DNA of 11,935 nucleotides from RGIG3009 sp045578625 (GCA_045578625.1 JAZNKN010000012.1:1-11935); one strand, 5' to 3'; counted from the stretch's first letter, positions 5,926 to 11,692 are shown. Notes: generated by a model not told the origin, from the sequence alone. A program made the numbers and translations.

Positions 5926-8193
5926 TCACAGCTTGTTGCGCTGGATCTTGCCGCTGATGGTCTTGGGCAGCTCGTCGCGAAACACCACCACACGCGGATA
6001 TTTGTACGGTGCGGTGTGCTGCTTGACGTAGGTCTGGATCTCTTTTTTCAGCTCCTCGGTCGGCTCGGTGCCCTTGGTCAGCACGATGCTGGCCTTGACC
6101 ACCTGACCGCGCACCTCGTCCGGAACGGCGGAGACACCGCATTCCACCACGTAGGGCAGCTCCATGATGACGCTTTCGATCTCGAACGGTCCGATGCGGT
6201 AGCCGGAGGACTTGATAACGTCGTCCACACGGCTGACGTACCAGAAGTAGCCGTCCTCATCGCGCCACGCCGTATCGCCCGTGTGATACAGGCCGTCGTG
6301 CCACGCGTCGGTCGTCTTTTCGTCGTCGAGATAGTATTCCTTGAACAGACCGCACGGCACGGATTTATCGGTGTGGATGACGATCTCGCCGGTCTCACCC
6401 ACCGCGACGCTGTTGCCGTCGGGGTCCACGATATCCAGATCGAACTGCGGGGACGCCTTGCCCATCGAACCGATCTTCGGCACGGTGCCGACGAGGTTGG
6501 CGATCGCCAGCGTCGTTTCGGTCTGACCGAAGCCTTCCATGATCTCCAGACCCGTTGCCGCCTTGAACTGCTTGAACACCTCAGGGTTCAGCGCCTCACC
6601 GGCGGTGGTCATGTGATGGATGGAGGACAGGTCGTACTTGCTCAGGTCGCCGCGGATGAGCATACGCAGCATCGTCGGCGGCGCGCAGAAAGTGGTAATG
6701 TTGTACTTGGCGAACATCGGCAGGATGTCGTTTTCGTCAAAGCGGTCGAAATCATAGACAAACACCGCACCCTCGCACAGCCACTGGCCGTACAGCTTGC
6801 CCCACAGCGATTTGCCCCAGCCGGTATCTGAGATGGTCAAATGCAGGCCGTCGCGCTCGCAGCAATGCCAGTACCGCGCGGTAACGTAGTGACCCAGCGC
6901 GTAGGTGTGCTTGTGCGCCGCCATCTTGGGGTTGCCGGTCGTGCCGGAGGTGAAGAACATCAGCGCCGTCTCATCGCCGGCGGAGGCGTCCTCCGGACGC
7001 ACGAACTTGCGGGAGAACAGCTTGAATTCGCTGTCGAAATCGTGCCAACCCTCGCGGCTTCCGCCCACCATCACCTGCGTGATGCTCTGCGGGCATTTCT
7101 TGGCGGCGGCTGCCGCGATCTCGGCGGTGTCGCCGTCGGCGGTGCAAACGATCGCCGTCACGCCCGCGGCGTTGAAGCGATACTCAAAATCGTGTTCCTT
7201 GAGCTGATTGGTCGCGGGGATCGCCACCGCGCCGAGCTTGTGCAGCGCAACCATCGCGAACCAGAATTGGTAGTGGCGCTTGAGCACCAGCATGACCTTG
7301 TCGCCTCGCTTGATGCCAAGCGAGGTGAAGTAGTTGGCCGCCTGATTGGAATACTGTTTCATATCCTTGAAGGTGAAGCGTCGCTCGGTCTTGTTCTTGT
7401 CCAGATGCAGCATCGCGAGCTTGTCGGGATACTTCTCCGCGATGCCGTCCACGATGTCAAAGCCGAAGTTGAACACGTCGGTGTTCTTGAACTCGATGTG
7501 CTTGAGCGCGCCGTGTTCGTCCTCCTCGGTCTCGACGAAGCGCTCGCACACCAGCGGCTGCTTGGTGTTGGCAGAGACCAGACTGCGGCGCACGACCTCC
7601 TCCTTGGTGTCCTCACCCGGAAGCACGACCGCGCAGAACACGCAATCCTTGCCCTCCACCGCGCGCATACCGTGCGGTGCAGAGGAGTCGTAGTAGATGC
7701 TGTCGCCCTCACCCAGCACCTCGGTGTGGTCGCCGACCTGCACCATCAGCTTGCCGCTGATAACAAGGTCGAACTCTTGACCGCTGTGGGTGGCAAGCTG
7801 GATCGGCTTGTTCTCCAACGAGGGATCGTATTCATACCGCACCCAATACGGCTCGGCGATCTTGTCACGGAACTTGGGTGCCAAATTGGCGATGCTGATG
7901 CCGTTCTCCTTGGCGGTCTGCTGACCCTGACCCTTGCGTGTGACGGTGTACGACGAGAGACGCGCACTGGTGGTACCCTCCAACAGGTCCGACATACCGA
8001 TGCCGAACTCCAACGCGCACTTATGGATAAACGAGAAGGGGAAATCCTGCTCACCGGATTCCAGCTTGAGATACTCGCCCAATGAGACCTCTACCTTCTC
8101 TGCCATCTGCGCCGCCGTATAGCCGGCAATTTCACGCATCTCCTTAATTCGCAGGGCCACCTCATACAGCTTTTCCGACGCAACAGTTGACAT
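5926..8193 (-). CDS. HTH-cupin-acyl-CoA synthetase fusion protein (AMP-forming), Ile T-box gene
   Basis: Paralogue of the first synthetase, 755 residues with the same order of domains: XRE-like HTH (about 10-72), cupin (about 100-190, with H136, E140 and H174), and AMP-forming acyl-CoA synthetase (about 235-755). Motifs are TSGTTGNPK (415-423), GFGQTE (554-559), YHTGD (636-640), SRVDDVIKSSGYR (654-666) and the catalytic lysine K749 in SGKIQ. The usual Gly before RVDD is Ser here, a mild difference that need not abolish activity. The ATG is preceded by AGGAGG at 8 bases. It is monocistronic by its own promoter but runs straight toward the VOR operon. With the AUC specifier upstream, 2-methylbutyrate (precursor of isoleucine) is a reasonable but unproven substrate. 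Propionate, acetate or aromatic acids remain possible. Confidence 0.92.
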   Translation of the reverse strand: MSTVASEKLYEVALRIKEMREIAGYTAAQMAEKVEVSLGEYLKLESGEQDFPFSFIHKCALEFGIGMSDLLEGTTSARLSSYTVTRKGQGQQTAKENGISIANLAPKFRDKIAEPYWVRYEYDPSLENKPIQLATHSGQEFDLVISGKLMVQVGDHTEVLGEGDSIYYDSSAPHGMRAVEGKDCVFCAVVLPGEDTKEEVVRRSLVSANTKQPLVCERFVETEEDEHGALKHIEFKNTDVFNFGFDIVDGIAEKYPDKLAMLHLDKNKTERRFTFKDMKQYSNQAANYFTSLGIKRGDKVMLVLKRHYQFWFAMVALHKLGAVAIPATNQLKEHDFEYRFNAAGVTAIVCTADGDTAEIAAAAAKKCPQSITQVMVGGSREGWHDFDSEFKLFSRKFVRPEDASAGDETALMFFTSGTTGNPKMAAHKHTYALGHYVTARYWHCCERDGLHLTISDTGWGKSLWGKLYGQWLCEGAVFVYDFDRFDENDILPMFAKYNITTFCAPPTMLRMLIRGDLSKYDLSSIHHMTTAGEALNPEVFKQFKAATGLEIMEGFGQTETTLAIANLVGTVPKIGSMGKASPQFDLDIVDPDGNSVAVGETGEIVIHTDKSVPCGLFKEYYLDDEKTTDAWHDGLYHTGDTAWRDEDGYFWYVSRVDDVIKSSGYRIGPFEIESVIMELPYVVECGVSAVPDEVRGQVVKASIVLTKGTEPTEELKKEIQTYVKQHTAPYKYPRVVVFRDELPKTISGKIQRNKL

Positions 8194-8217
8194 TATCCAT
8201 TCCTCCTTTAATGAAAA

Positions 8218-8252
8218 TAAAAAACACCCGTCTCAACGTTTGAGACGAGTGT
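8218..8252 (-). terminator. Intrinsic terminator of the second T-box leader
   Basis: Minus-strand hairpin with a 13-pair stem (one G-U pair) and a 3-base ACG loop at 8224-8252, followed by a U-rich tract. It lies between the T-box element and the start of the second synthetase gene and is the default off-state of the leader. Confidence 0.9.
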
Positions 8253-8497
8253 GTATAAACACATCCGCGGTACCACTCAAATTGCCGCCGAAGCGACCGC
8301 TTATCAGAGCCCAACAGCCCCTATGCCTTTACGCAGCATTCACGGGAGCCCCTACTCCGGCACACGCCGTTTCAAAACTCCGGCTCGGAAGTGATGGGCT
8401 GTTTTGAACACTTGTTATCGGTTTACACCAACCACCGACTCTCTGTGAACGCCTGCTCAAAGCCGTCTTCGTCATAGCCTTTGTATTCAATTGGAAT
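8218..8497 (-). promoter_or_regulatory. T-box riboswitch, specifier read as AUC (isoleucine)
   Basis: Second tRNA-sensing leader, with the same architecture as the first. Stem I has an AGAGAG bulge and a GGUUGGUGUAAACC distal loop. An 8-pair helix (8454-8461 with 8403-8410) and a GAAG/CUUC helix (8467-8470 with 8388-8391) bound the specifier loop. AUC lies at 8393-8395, followed by A and CUUC. The block CUUCCGAGCCGG is identical in both leaders, so AUC aligns with GUA of the first one. The stem IIA/B sequence GCUGCGUAAAGGCAUAGGG and the T-box UUGAGUGGUACCGCGG (8265-8280) are intact. The UGGU bulge (8272-8275) fits discriminator A, as in tRNA-Ile, and argues against His, Cys or Ser readings of neighbouring frames. 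Confidence 0.95.
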
Positions 8498-8503
8498 GTA
8501 CCC

Positions 8504-8531
8504 ATTATAGCACCTGAAGTTCAAAAGTCAA
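8504..8531 (-). promoter_or_regulatory. Sigma-A promoter of the Ile T-box leader
   Basis: TTGACT (8526-8531), a 16-base spacer and TATAAT (8504-8509) on the minus strand, with an A/T-rich stretch upstream of the -35 box. The start of transcription should lie near 8497. It is divergent from the gene starting at 8651. Confidence 0.88.
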
Positions 8532-8650
8532 TACCTTTTTTCAAAAAATTCTCGCGCTTTTTCGCGCCCATTCCCCACGCTATGGCTTGCTTTTGTCGGC
8601 AAGGTATGGTACAGTAACAGTATATACATTTCGTGAAAAGAGGTACGGGT

Positions 8651-9412
8651 ATGAAGCATTTTCGCAAAGCGCTCTGTCTGTTGCTGACCACGCTGCTGGT
8701 TTTCGCGCTGGCCTTGCCGGTCGCGGCGGACAGCGAGGATGAGTTCACCATCACTGTCGGCGCGATCCTGGAGGGGACCGGCGACAGCAAGACCATCCTT
8801 TTAGAGATCGAAAACAACACCGGCTACAAAATGAGCTTCGGTTGGGTCAACACCTGCGAGCTGCTGGTCACGACCGATGAAGGCACGTTTTCCAAGGAAA
8901 TAGACTCCCATTCCATCCCGCAGGGCGACAGCTCCTACGAGGTATTTATGTCCGACTGCCCCGGCGAGGTTGAAAAGATCAAACTGACCGACCTGCGGCA
9001 GCTCGACGAGCGCGGTCTGCCGGAGTTGGAGGTGCGCGATCTGGTGCTGTACAACGCCGCCATCGGTAAGACCTCGTATTCCGGCGCTTTTGAGGAAGAA
9101 GCGTCGTTCGGCTTCTCCCCTTGGTTCATCGTCATTCCGCTCGTCGTATTCGGCGTGATCATCTCGATCGTCATCGTTGCGGTGCAGAAGTACACCAAGC
9201 GCAACCGCAGCGTGACGCAGCCGTTCACGCCCTTTGCCGGTGCGATACCGCCCGACGATATGGGGCGTCGTATGCACGAGCAGGCACATCAGCAAGCCGT
9301 GAACAACGTGAATCAGCAGCAGTTTAACGACTTTATGCACCAGTCTGCCAACACGACGGATATGGGCGGCTTTAACCCGCCTCCCCCGCCTCCGCCCCCG
9401 ATGGGTATGTAA
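8651..9412 (+). CDS. Secreted/membrane-anchored protein with signal peptide, one membrane segment and proline-rich tail
   Basis: Protein of 253 residues, family not recognised. It has a signal peptide (residues 1-26, hydrophobic core LCLLLTTLLVFALAL, likely cut after VAA), then an extracellular domain of about 130 residues with a beta-rich look (about 30-155). A single membrane helix follows (about 158-179, then basic YTKRNR), and a cytoplasmic tail rich in Gln/Asn ends in eight prolines and MGM. Two cysteines (C69 and C103) could form a disulfide outside. The ATG at 8651 follows GAGGT at a good distance; a GTG at 8633 would give six more residues but has no binding site. It is 13 bases upstream of the zinc-ribbon gene and clearly co-transcribed. 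No clear promoter was found in the 120 bases between it and the divergent T-box promoter. The function is unknown. Confidence 0.85.
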   Translation: MKHFRKALCLLLTTLLVFALALPVAADSEDEFTITVGAILEGTGDSKTILLEIENNTGYKMSFGWVNTCELLVTTDEGTFSKEIDSHSIPQGDSSYEVFMSDCPGEVEKIKLTDLRQLDERGLPELEVRDLVLYNAAIGKTSYSGAFEEEASFGFSPWFIVIPLVVFGVIISIVIVAVQKYTKRNRSVTQPFTPFAGAIPPDDMGRRMHEQAHQQAVNNVNQQQFNDFMHQSANTTDMGGFNPPPPPPPPMGM

Positions 9413-9425
9413 GGAGGAAAACGGT

Positions 9426-9956
9426 ATGGCTGCTTGTATATTCTGCGGGACCGCGCTTCCCGAAAACGCCACCTTTTGCCCCGCGTGCGGTAAAAAACAG
9501 GTCATGCGCTACACCCAGACCTTTCAGCGCGGGAAAATGAAGGAGCAAGACTTCATCGACCAGATCAACGCCTGGTTTGCGCAATATCCGCAGGTCGCCA
9601 ACGTCAAGGGCGAGCTGCATCTGGGACACGGCGTCGGACTGCTGGTCAACAAATACGTGTTGGACGCCCTCAGCATCGAATACGAGGTGCTTTCCGGCCG
9701 GAACGTCAACCAGTACGCACTGGTAGAACTGAGCAAGTTCGGATTGGTCCGCAAGGAGACCTCCGATCTGCTGGCACAGTGGAAGCAGGCCAATCCCGGT
9801 GCCACCGTCGTCCGCACCGCAGGCGGTGTGAATCAGCGCGGCTCCGGCGGCAGCCTCGCGATCGGCGGCTTCGGGGCGAACAACAACACGCAGCTGTACG
9901 TGCTGTTTAAGTTCAACCGCAAGACCGGCCCCGCTCTCCCGCCGCAAAACGGGTAA
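9426..9956 (+). CDS. Zinc-ribbon protein of unknown function
   Basis: Protein of 176 residues. The N-terminus is a zinc ribbon with CxxC pairs at C4/C7 and C18/C21 (CIFCG...FCPACG), as found at the start of many Firmicutes proteins of unknown role. The rest (about 30-176) is soluble, without membrane segments, and includes a Gly/Asn-rich stretch (about 137-155) before the C-terminal strand LYVLFKFNRKTG. GGAGG lies 8 bases before the ATG. It follows the membrane-anchored protein by 13 bases and is followed by a strong terminator, so the two form a two-gene operon. A functional link is plausible, for example the zinc-ribbon protein working at the cytoplasmic tail of its partner, but this is inferred from adjacency only. 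Confidence 0.85.
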   Translation: MAACIFCGTALPENATFCPACGKKQVMRYTQTFQRGKMKEQDFIDQINAWFAQYPQVANVKGELHLGHGVGLLVNKYVLDALSIEYEVLSGRNVNQYALVELSKFGLVRKETSDLLAQWKQANPGATVVRTAGGVNQRGSGGSLAIGGFGANNNTQLYVLFKFNRKTGPALPPQNG

Positions 9957-9972
9957 TATTACGTAATATAAA

Positions 9973-10004
9973 GGGCAGAGAACGCAACCGTTCTCTGCCT
10001 TTTT
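9973..10004 (+). terminator. Intrinsic terminator after the zinc-ribbon gene
   Basis: Perfect 11-pair stem (9974-9984 with 9989-9999), a 4-base loop, then TTTTT. It ends the two-gene plus-strand operon 17 bases after the stop codon. Confidence 0.93.
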
Positions 10005-10007
10005 GTT

Positions 10008-10286
10008 TGTGTGGCGGGGCGTTGAAGGCCAACTACGCTGCGCTTCGCATAAGTTCCGCCGACGAGATCAGAGATCCGGGGTGTCACTTACGCCCCTACC
10101 ACCTCGAATGGAGACGGTAGAAACGACCTGTGTGTCGTTCCGCATGGATCGTGCGAAGCGTAGCCGCTCGCCCTTGTGGAATCCAAAACGAGGTTCGTAG
10201 AGGAGGACCTCTGCGCCCTCCCGCAGGGTCGTATAAATTTCGGCATGCGGGGGACTTGCACAATGTGATACAAAGGGAATCGTGCT
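10008..10286. other. Non-coding, hairpin-rich stretch between convergent genes, possible intergenic repeat
   Basis: No convincing gene on either strand. Open frames here lack ribosome binding sites and family character. The stretch is rich in short inverted repeats. An imperfect outer pair is CTACGC...CTTCGCA (10033-10049) against TGCGAAGCGTAG (10152-10163). Hairpins include AACGAC/GTCGTT, AGAGG/CCTCT and CCCGCA/TGCGGG. This could be a dispersed intergenic element or 3' UTR of the ASCH gene. One copy alone cannot show which. Confidence 0.4.
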
Positions 10287-10634
10287 TTAGGGAAGCAATG
10301 CCACTTCGATACCCACAACGCCGTATTGCCGCTGCTTTTCGGCGGAGTAATAAGCCTGCATATCGGTCGGCGAGGCTGTGGGCAGCTCTTCCGGCAGGTA
10401 GCCGCACTGGTCCAGCGGCAACGCTTTGTAGAGTTCTTCAAATGAGGGAAAGATATGTAACGCGGTCACGAGAACACGCAACTTGCGGTCGGGGGCATCG
10501 GAATTGGAAAAGACGATGGTGTCGCCGGCCGCGATGGCCTGCCTCTTTTCATCGTATAAGCGCAGTTCGACGGTCTTCTCCCCCGCGGCGATCATATCAA
10601 ATGGCCGCGGATGCAGATTCATGCTATGTGTCAT
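10287..10634 (-). CDS. ASCH-domain protein
   Basis: Protein of 115 residues that is nearly all one ASCH (PUA-like, RNA-related) domain. The clearest signature is FDMIAAGEKTVELRLYDEKR near the N-terminus, followed by the strand GDTIVFSN. Glu-rich helices in the middle (FPSFEELYKALP) and the ending VGIEV are also typical. Some small ASCH proteins, such as E. coli YqfB, hydrolyse N4-acetylcytidine and use a Lys-Thr pair like the GEKT here; whether this protein does so is open. The ATG at 10632-10634 has AGGAGG 7 bases upstream. A longer frame from 10667 lacks a binding site and was not chosen. A 23-codon frame, and before it a broken four-helix-bundle gene, lie directly upstream on the same strand. 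Confidence 0.85.
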   Translation of the reverse strand: MTHSMNLHPRPFDMIAAGEKTVELRLYDEKRQAIAAGDTIVFSNSDAPDRKLRVLVTALHIFPSFEELYKALPLDQCGYLPEELPTASPTDMQAYYSAEKQRQYGVVGIEVALLP

Positions 10635-10695
10635 GTGACGGCCTCCTTTTGGCTGATGGTCTGTCAACGATTACCGTAACAATTGGCCCCATCAT
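10624..10695 (-). pseudogene. Short frame resembling the N-terminus of a Firmicutes inorganic pyrophosphatase-like protein
   Basis: A 23-codon frame starts with MMGPIVTVIVDRP and ends at TAG (10624-10626). The opening resembles proteins annotated as inorganic pyrophosphatase in Clostridia, which begin like MxGKxVTVxVDRPxGSxHPxH. The later residues RRPSHD may be a decayed form of that continuation. GGAG lies 8 bases before the first ATG, and the start overlaps the stop of the four-helix-bundle pseudogene (ATGATG over TGA). It overlaps the ASCH start in another frame. It could be a gene remnant left by a deletion, or a coupling leader peptide. The family match is from memory and short. Confidence 0.4.
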
Positions 10696-11045
10696 TTTGC
10701 ATTCTCCTTTGCTGTTTTGCAAGATGCGATCAGCAATCTACGGATATTCCCACAGAGTTTTTCTACATACTGATAGGTGGTGATATCAATTCTTTTGGTT
10801 TCATACATCAGTTTTAACCAATAGCTTGTTTCATTGGATTCTTTCAATGCAATTTCCAACTTTGCAACAAAGTCTTTTTTGCTCTGTGCATATTACGCTT
10901 CATGGATATTCGCGCCAACCGATGTGCCTGCTCTTGCAAGTTGATCGGTCATATAGGAACTTTTTGGCGCCGTTACGCCATCAACAAGATTAACAATCGC
11001 GACTGCAAATTCAAAAGATAAGTCAAGCAATTTATTTTCAGACAA
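10692..11045 (-). pseudogene. Four-helix-bundle protein (S23/IVP family), broken by an in-frame stop
   Basis: The frame encodes about 117 residues of a four-helix-bundle protein of the family named after proteins encoded in 23S rRNA intervening sequences. Recognisable blocks are ENKLLDLSFEFAV, DQLARAGTSVGANIHEA, YAQSKKDFVAKLEIALKES and SYWLKLM. A TAA at 10893-10895 sits exactly where the family usually has Gln (NIHEA-stop-YAQSKKDF), consistent with a single CAA to TAA change; the frame is otherwise open to TGA at 10692-10694. The likely start is TTG at 11043-11045, behind AAGGTG. An ATG at 11096 overlaps the promoter -35 box and is rejected. The gene is AT-rich compared with its neighbours, suggesting transfer. 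A sequencing error or readthrough could also explain the stop. Confidence 0.82.
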
Positions 11046-11067
11046 AAAAGCACCTTCTTTCAAGATG

Positions 11068-11096
11068 ATTATATCATAAATTGTTGCGGCATTCAA
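11068..11096 (-). promoter_or_regulatory. Promoter of the four-helix-bundle gene
   Basis: TTGAAT (11091-11096), a 17-base spacer and TATAAT (11068-11073) on the minus strand. Transcription would start near 11061, about 16 bases before the TTG start codon. The -10 region lies in a GATATAATC word like those in the hairpin array next door. Confidence 0.75.
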
Positions 11097-11114
11097 TGAT
11101 ATATTGCTAACGGG

Positions 11115-11260
11115 ATATGATATACGGCGTTGCCGTATGATATACTTGCTATGCAGGCATGATATAATTATCCGTTCCCCTCATACGCGAAGCGTATATC
11201 ATCTGCGAAGCAGATATCATAGCGTCAGCTATATCATCCGTGACCGAAGGGAACGGATAT
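11115..11260. repeat. Array of short hairpins spaced by ATC/GAT, clasped by an 11-base inverted repeat
   Basis: Three hairpins follow each other: ATACGC-GAA-GCGTAT (11183-11197), ATCTGC-GAA-GCAGAT (11201-11215) and ATAGC-GTCA-GCTAT (11219-11232), each followed by ATC, so they start every 18 bases. Arms differ but pairing is kept. They are enclosed by TATCCGTTCCC (11169-11179) and its complement (11249-11259), giving a cloverleaf-like fold. A further hairpin, ATACGGC-GTT-GCCGTAT (11122-11138), lies to the left with GATAT spacers. Confidence 0.8.
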
Positions 11261-11264
11261 CATT

Positions 11265-11306
11265 GAAAAAAGTCACCTTTGTCGGTAGACAAAAGTGACT
11301 TTTTTC
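11265..11306. terminator. Two-way intrinsic terminator next to tRNA-Leu
   Basis: A 12-pair outer stem (11265-11276 with 11295-11306) and, after one mismatch, a 6-pair inner stem with a GGTA loop. Six A's on one side and six T's on the other let it work on both strands. It starts one base after the tRNA 3' CCA and ends the minus-strand tRNA transcript. Confidence 0.9.
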
Positions 11307-11307
11307 G

Positions 11308-11394
11308 TGGTGCCGGAAGCGGGGGTCGAACCCGCACGGTATCGCTACCACTGGATTTTGAGTCCAGCACGTCTGCCAATTCCATCATTCCGGC
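11308..11394 (-). tRNA. tRNA-Leu, anticodon CAA
   Basis: 87-base tRNA of the class with a long variable arm. The acceptor stem is GCCGGAA/TTCCGGC with an encoded CCA (11308-11310). The anticodon stem CTGGA/TCCAG encloses CTCAAAA, giving anticodon CAA (11358-11360), which reads UUG. The T arm GCGGGTTCGACCCCCGC is standard. Discriminator A and the variable arm both fit leucine. It is transcribed from a consensus promoter 23 bases upstream. Confidence 0.96.
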
Positions 11395-11417
11395 GTATTC
11401 TTTTGGGAACAGTGGTT

Positions 11418-11447
11418 ATTATACAACGGTATCACCGTCGTTGTCAA
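11418..11447 (-). promoter_or_regulatory. Promoter of tRNA-Leu
   Basis: TTGACA (11442-11447), an 18-base spacer and TATAAT (11418-11423) on the minus strand, just upstream of the tRNA gene. Both hexamers match the consensus exactly. Confidence 0.9.
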
Positions 11448-11543
11448 GGGGGTTTTTGACATCGGCGATAAATCCGCCGACGCTTGCCGAAAAGCCTTGC
11501 CGCCAAGCCGAAAAATCCGTATAAGAATTCCTTATAAAAGGGC

Positions 11544-11572
11544 TTGACAAGCGGCCCTGCGTATGCTAAAAT
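11544..11572 (+). promoter_or_regulatory. Promoter of rpsL
   Basis: TTGACA (11544-11549), a 17-base spacer and TAAAAT (11567-11572). A small inverted repeat, TATAAG-AATTC-CTTATA (11520-11536), lies just upstream and makes the region A/T-rich. The leader to the start codon is about 110 bases. Confidence 0.88.
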
Positions 11573-11608
11573 TATCAATCGTGGCACGGTGTGCAGATGG
11601 GTGAATTA

Positions 11609-11648
11609 TGCCCTGACGCACCTACCACCCCCGCGGCTCGTCGGGCAT
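11609..11648 (+). promoter_or_regulatory. Hairpin in the rpsL leader, possible regulatory structure
   Basis: ATGCCC-T-GACG near 11609-11619 can pair with CGTCGGGCAT (about 11639-11648), leaving one bulged T and a pyrimidine-rich loop of about 20 bases. There is no U-run, so it is not a terminator. It may act in feedback control of the ribosomal protein operon, or be chance folding in a GC-rich leader. Confidence 0.4.
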
Positions 11649-11692
11649 ATGCCGGACGGATGCGGGAACGAATATGTAAGGAGGTGTCTATA

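Noticed and set aside
5774..6142. Minus-strand frames covering the end of the second synthetase and the T-box promoter
   Set aside because: Out-of-frame shadow of the synthetase C-terminus running on into the promoter and leader.
6841..8085. 414-codon plus-strand frame opposite the second synthetase gene
   Set aside because: Shadow of a real gene on the other strand; composition is rich in Arg, His, Val and Leu as in antisense frames.
10130..10783. 217-codon plus-strand frame across the ASCH gene region
   Set aside because: Antisense to the ASCH gene and the four-helix-bundle pseudogene; no binding site or family character.
11115..11260. CRISPR array
   Set aside because: Units are only 17-18 bases and are themselves hairpins with changing arms; there are no conserved repeats with unique spacers of usual length and no cas genes.
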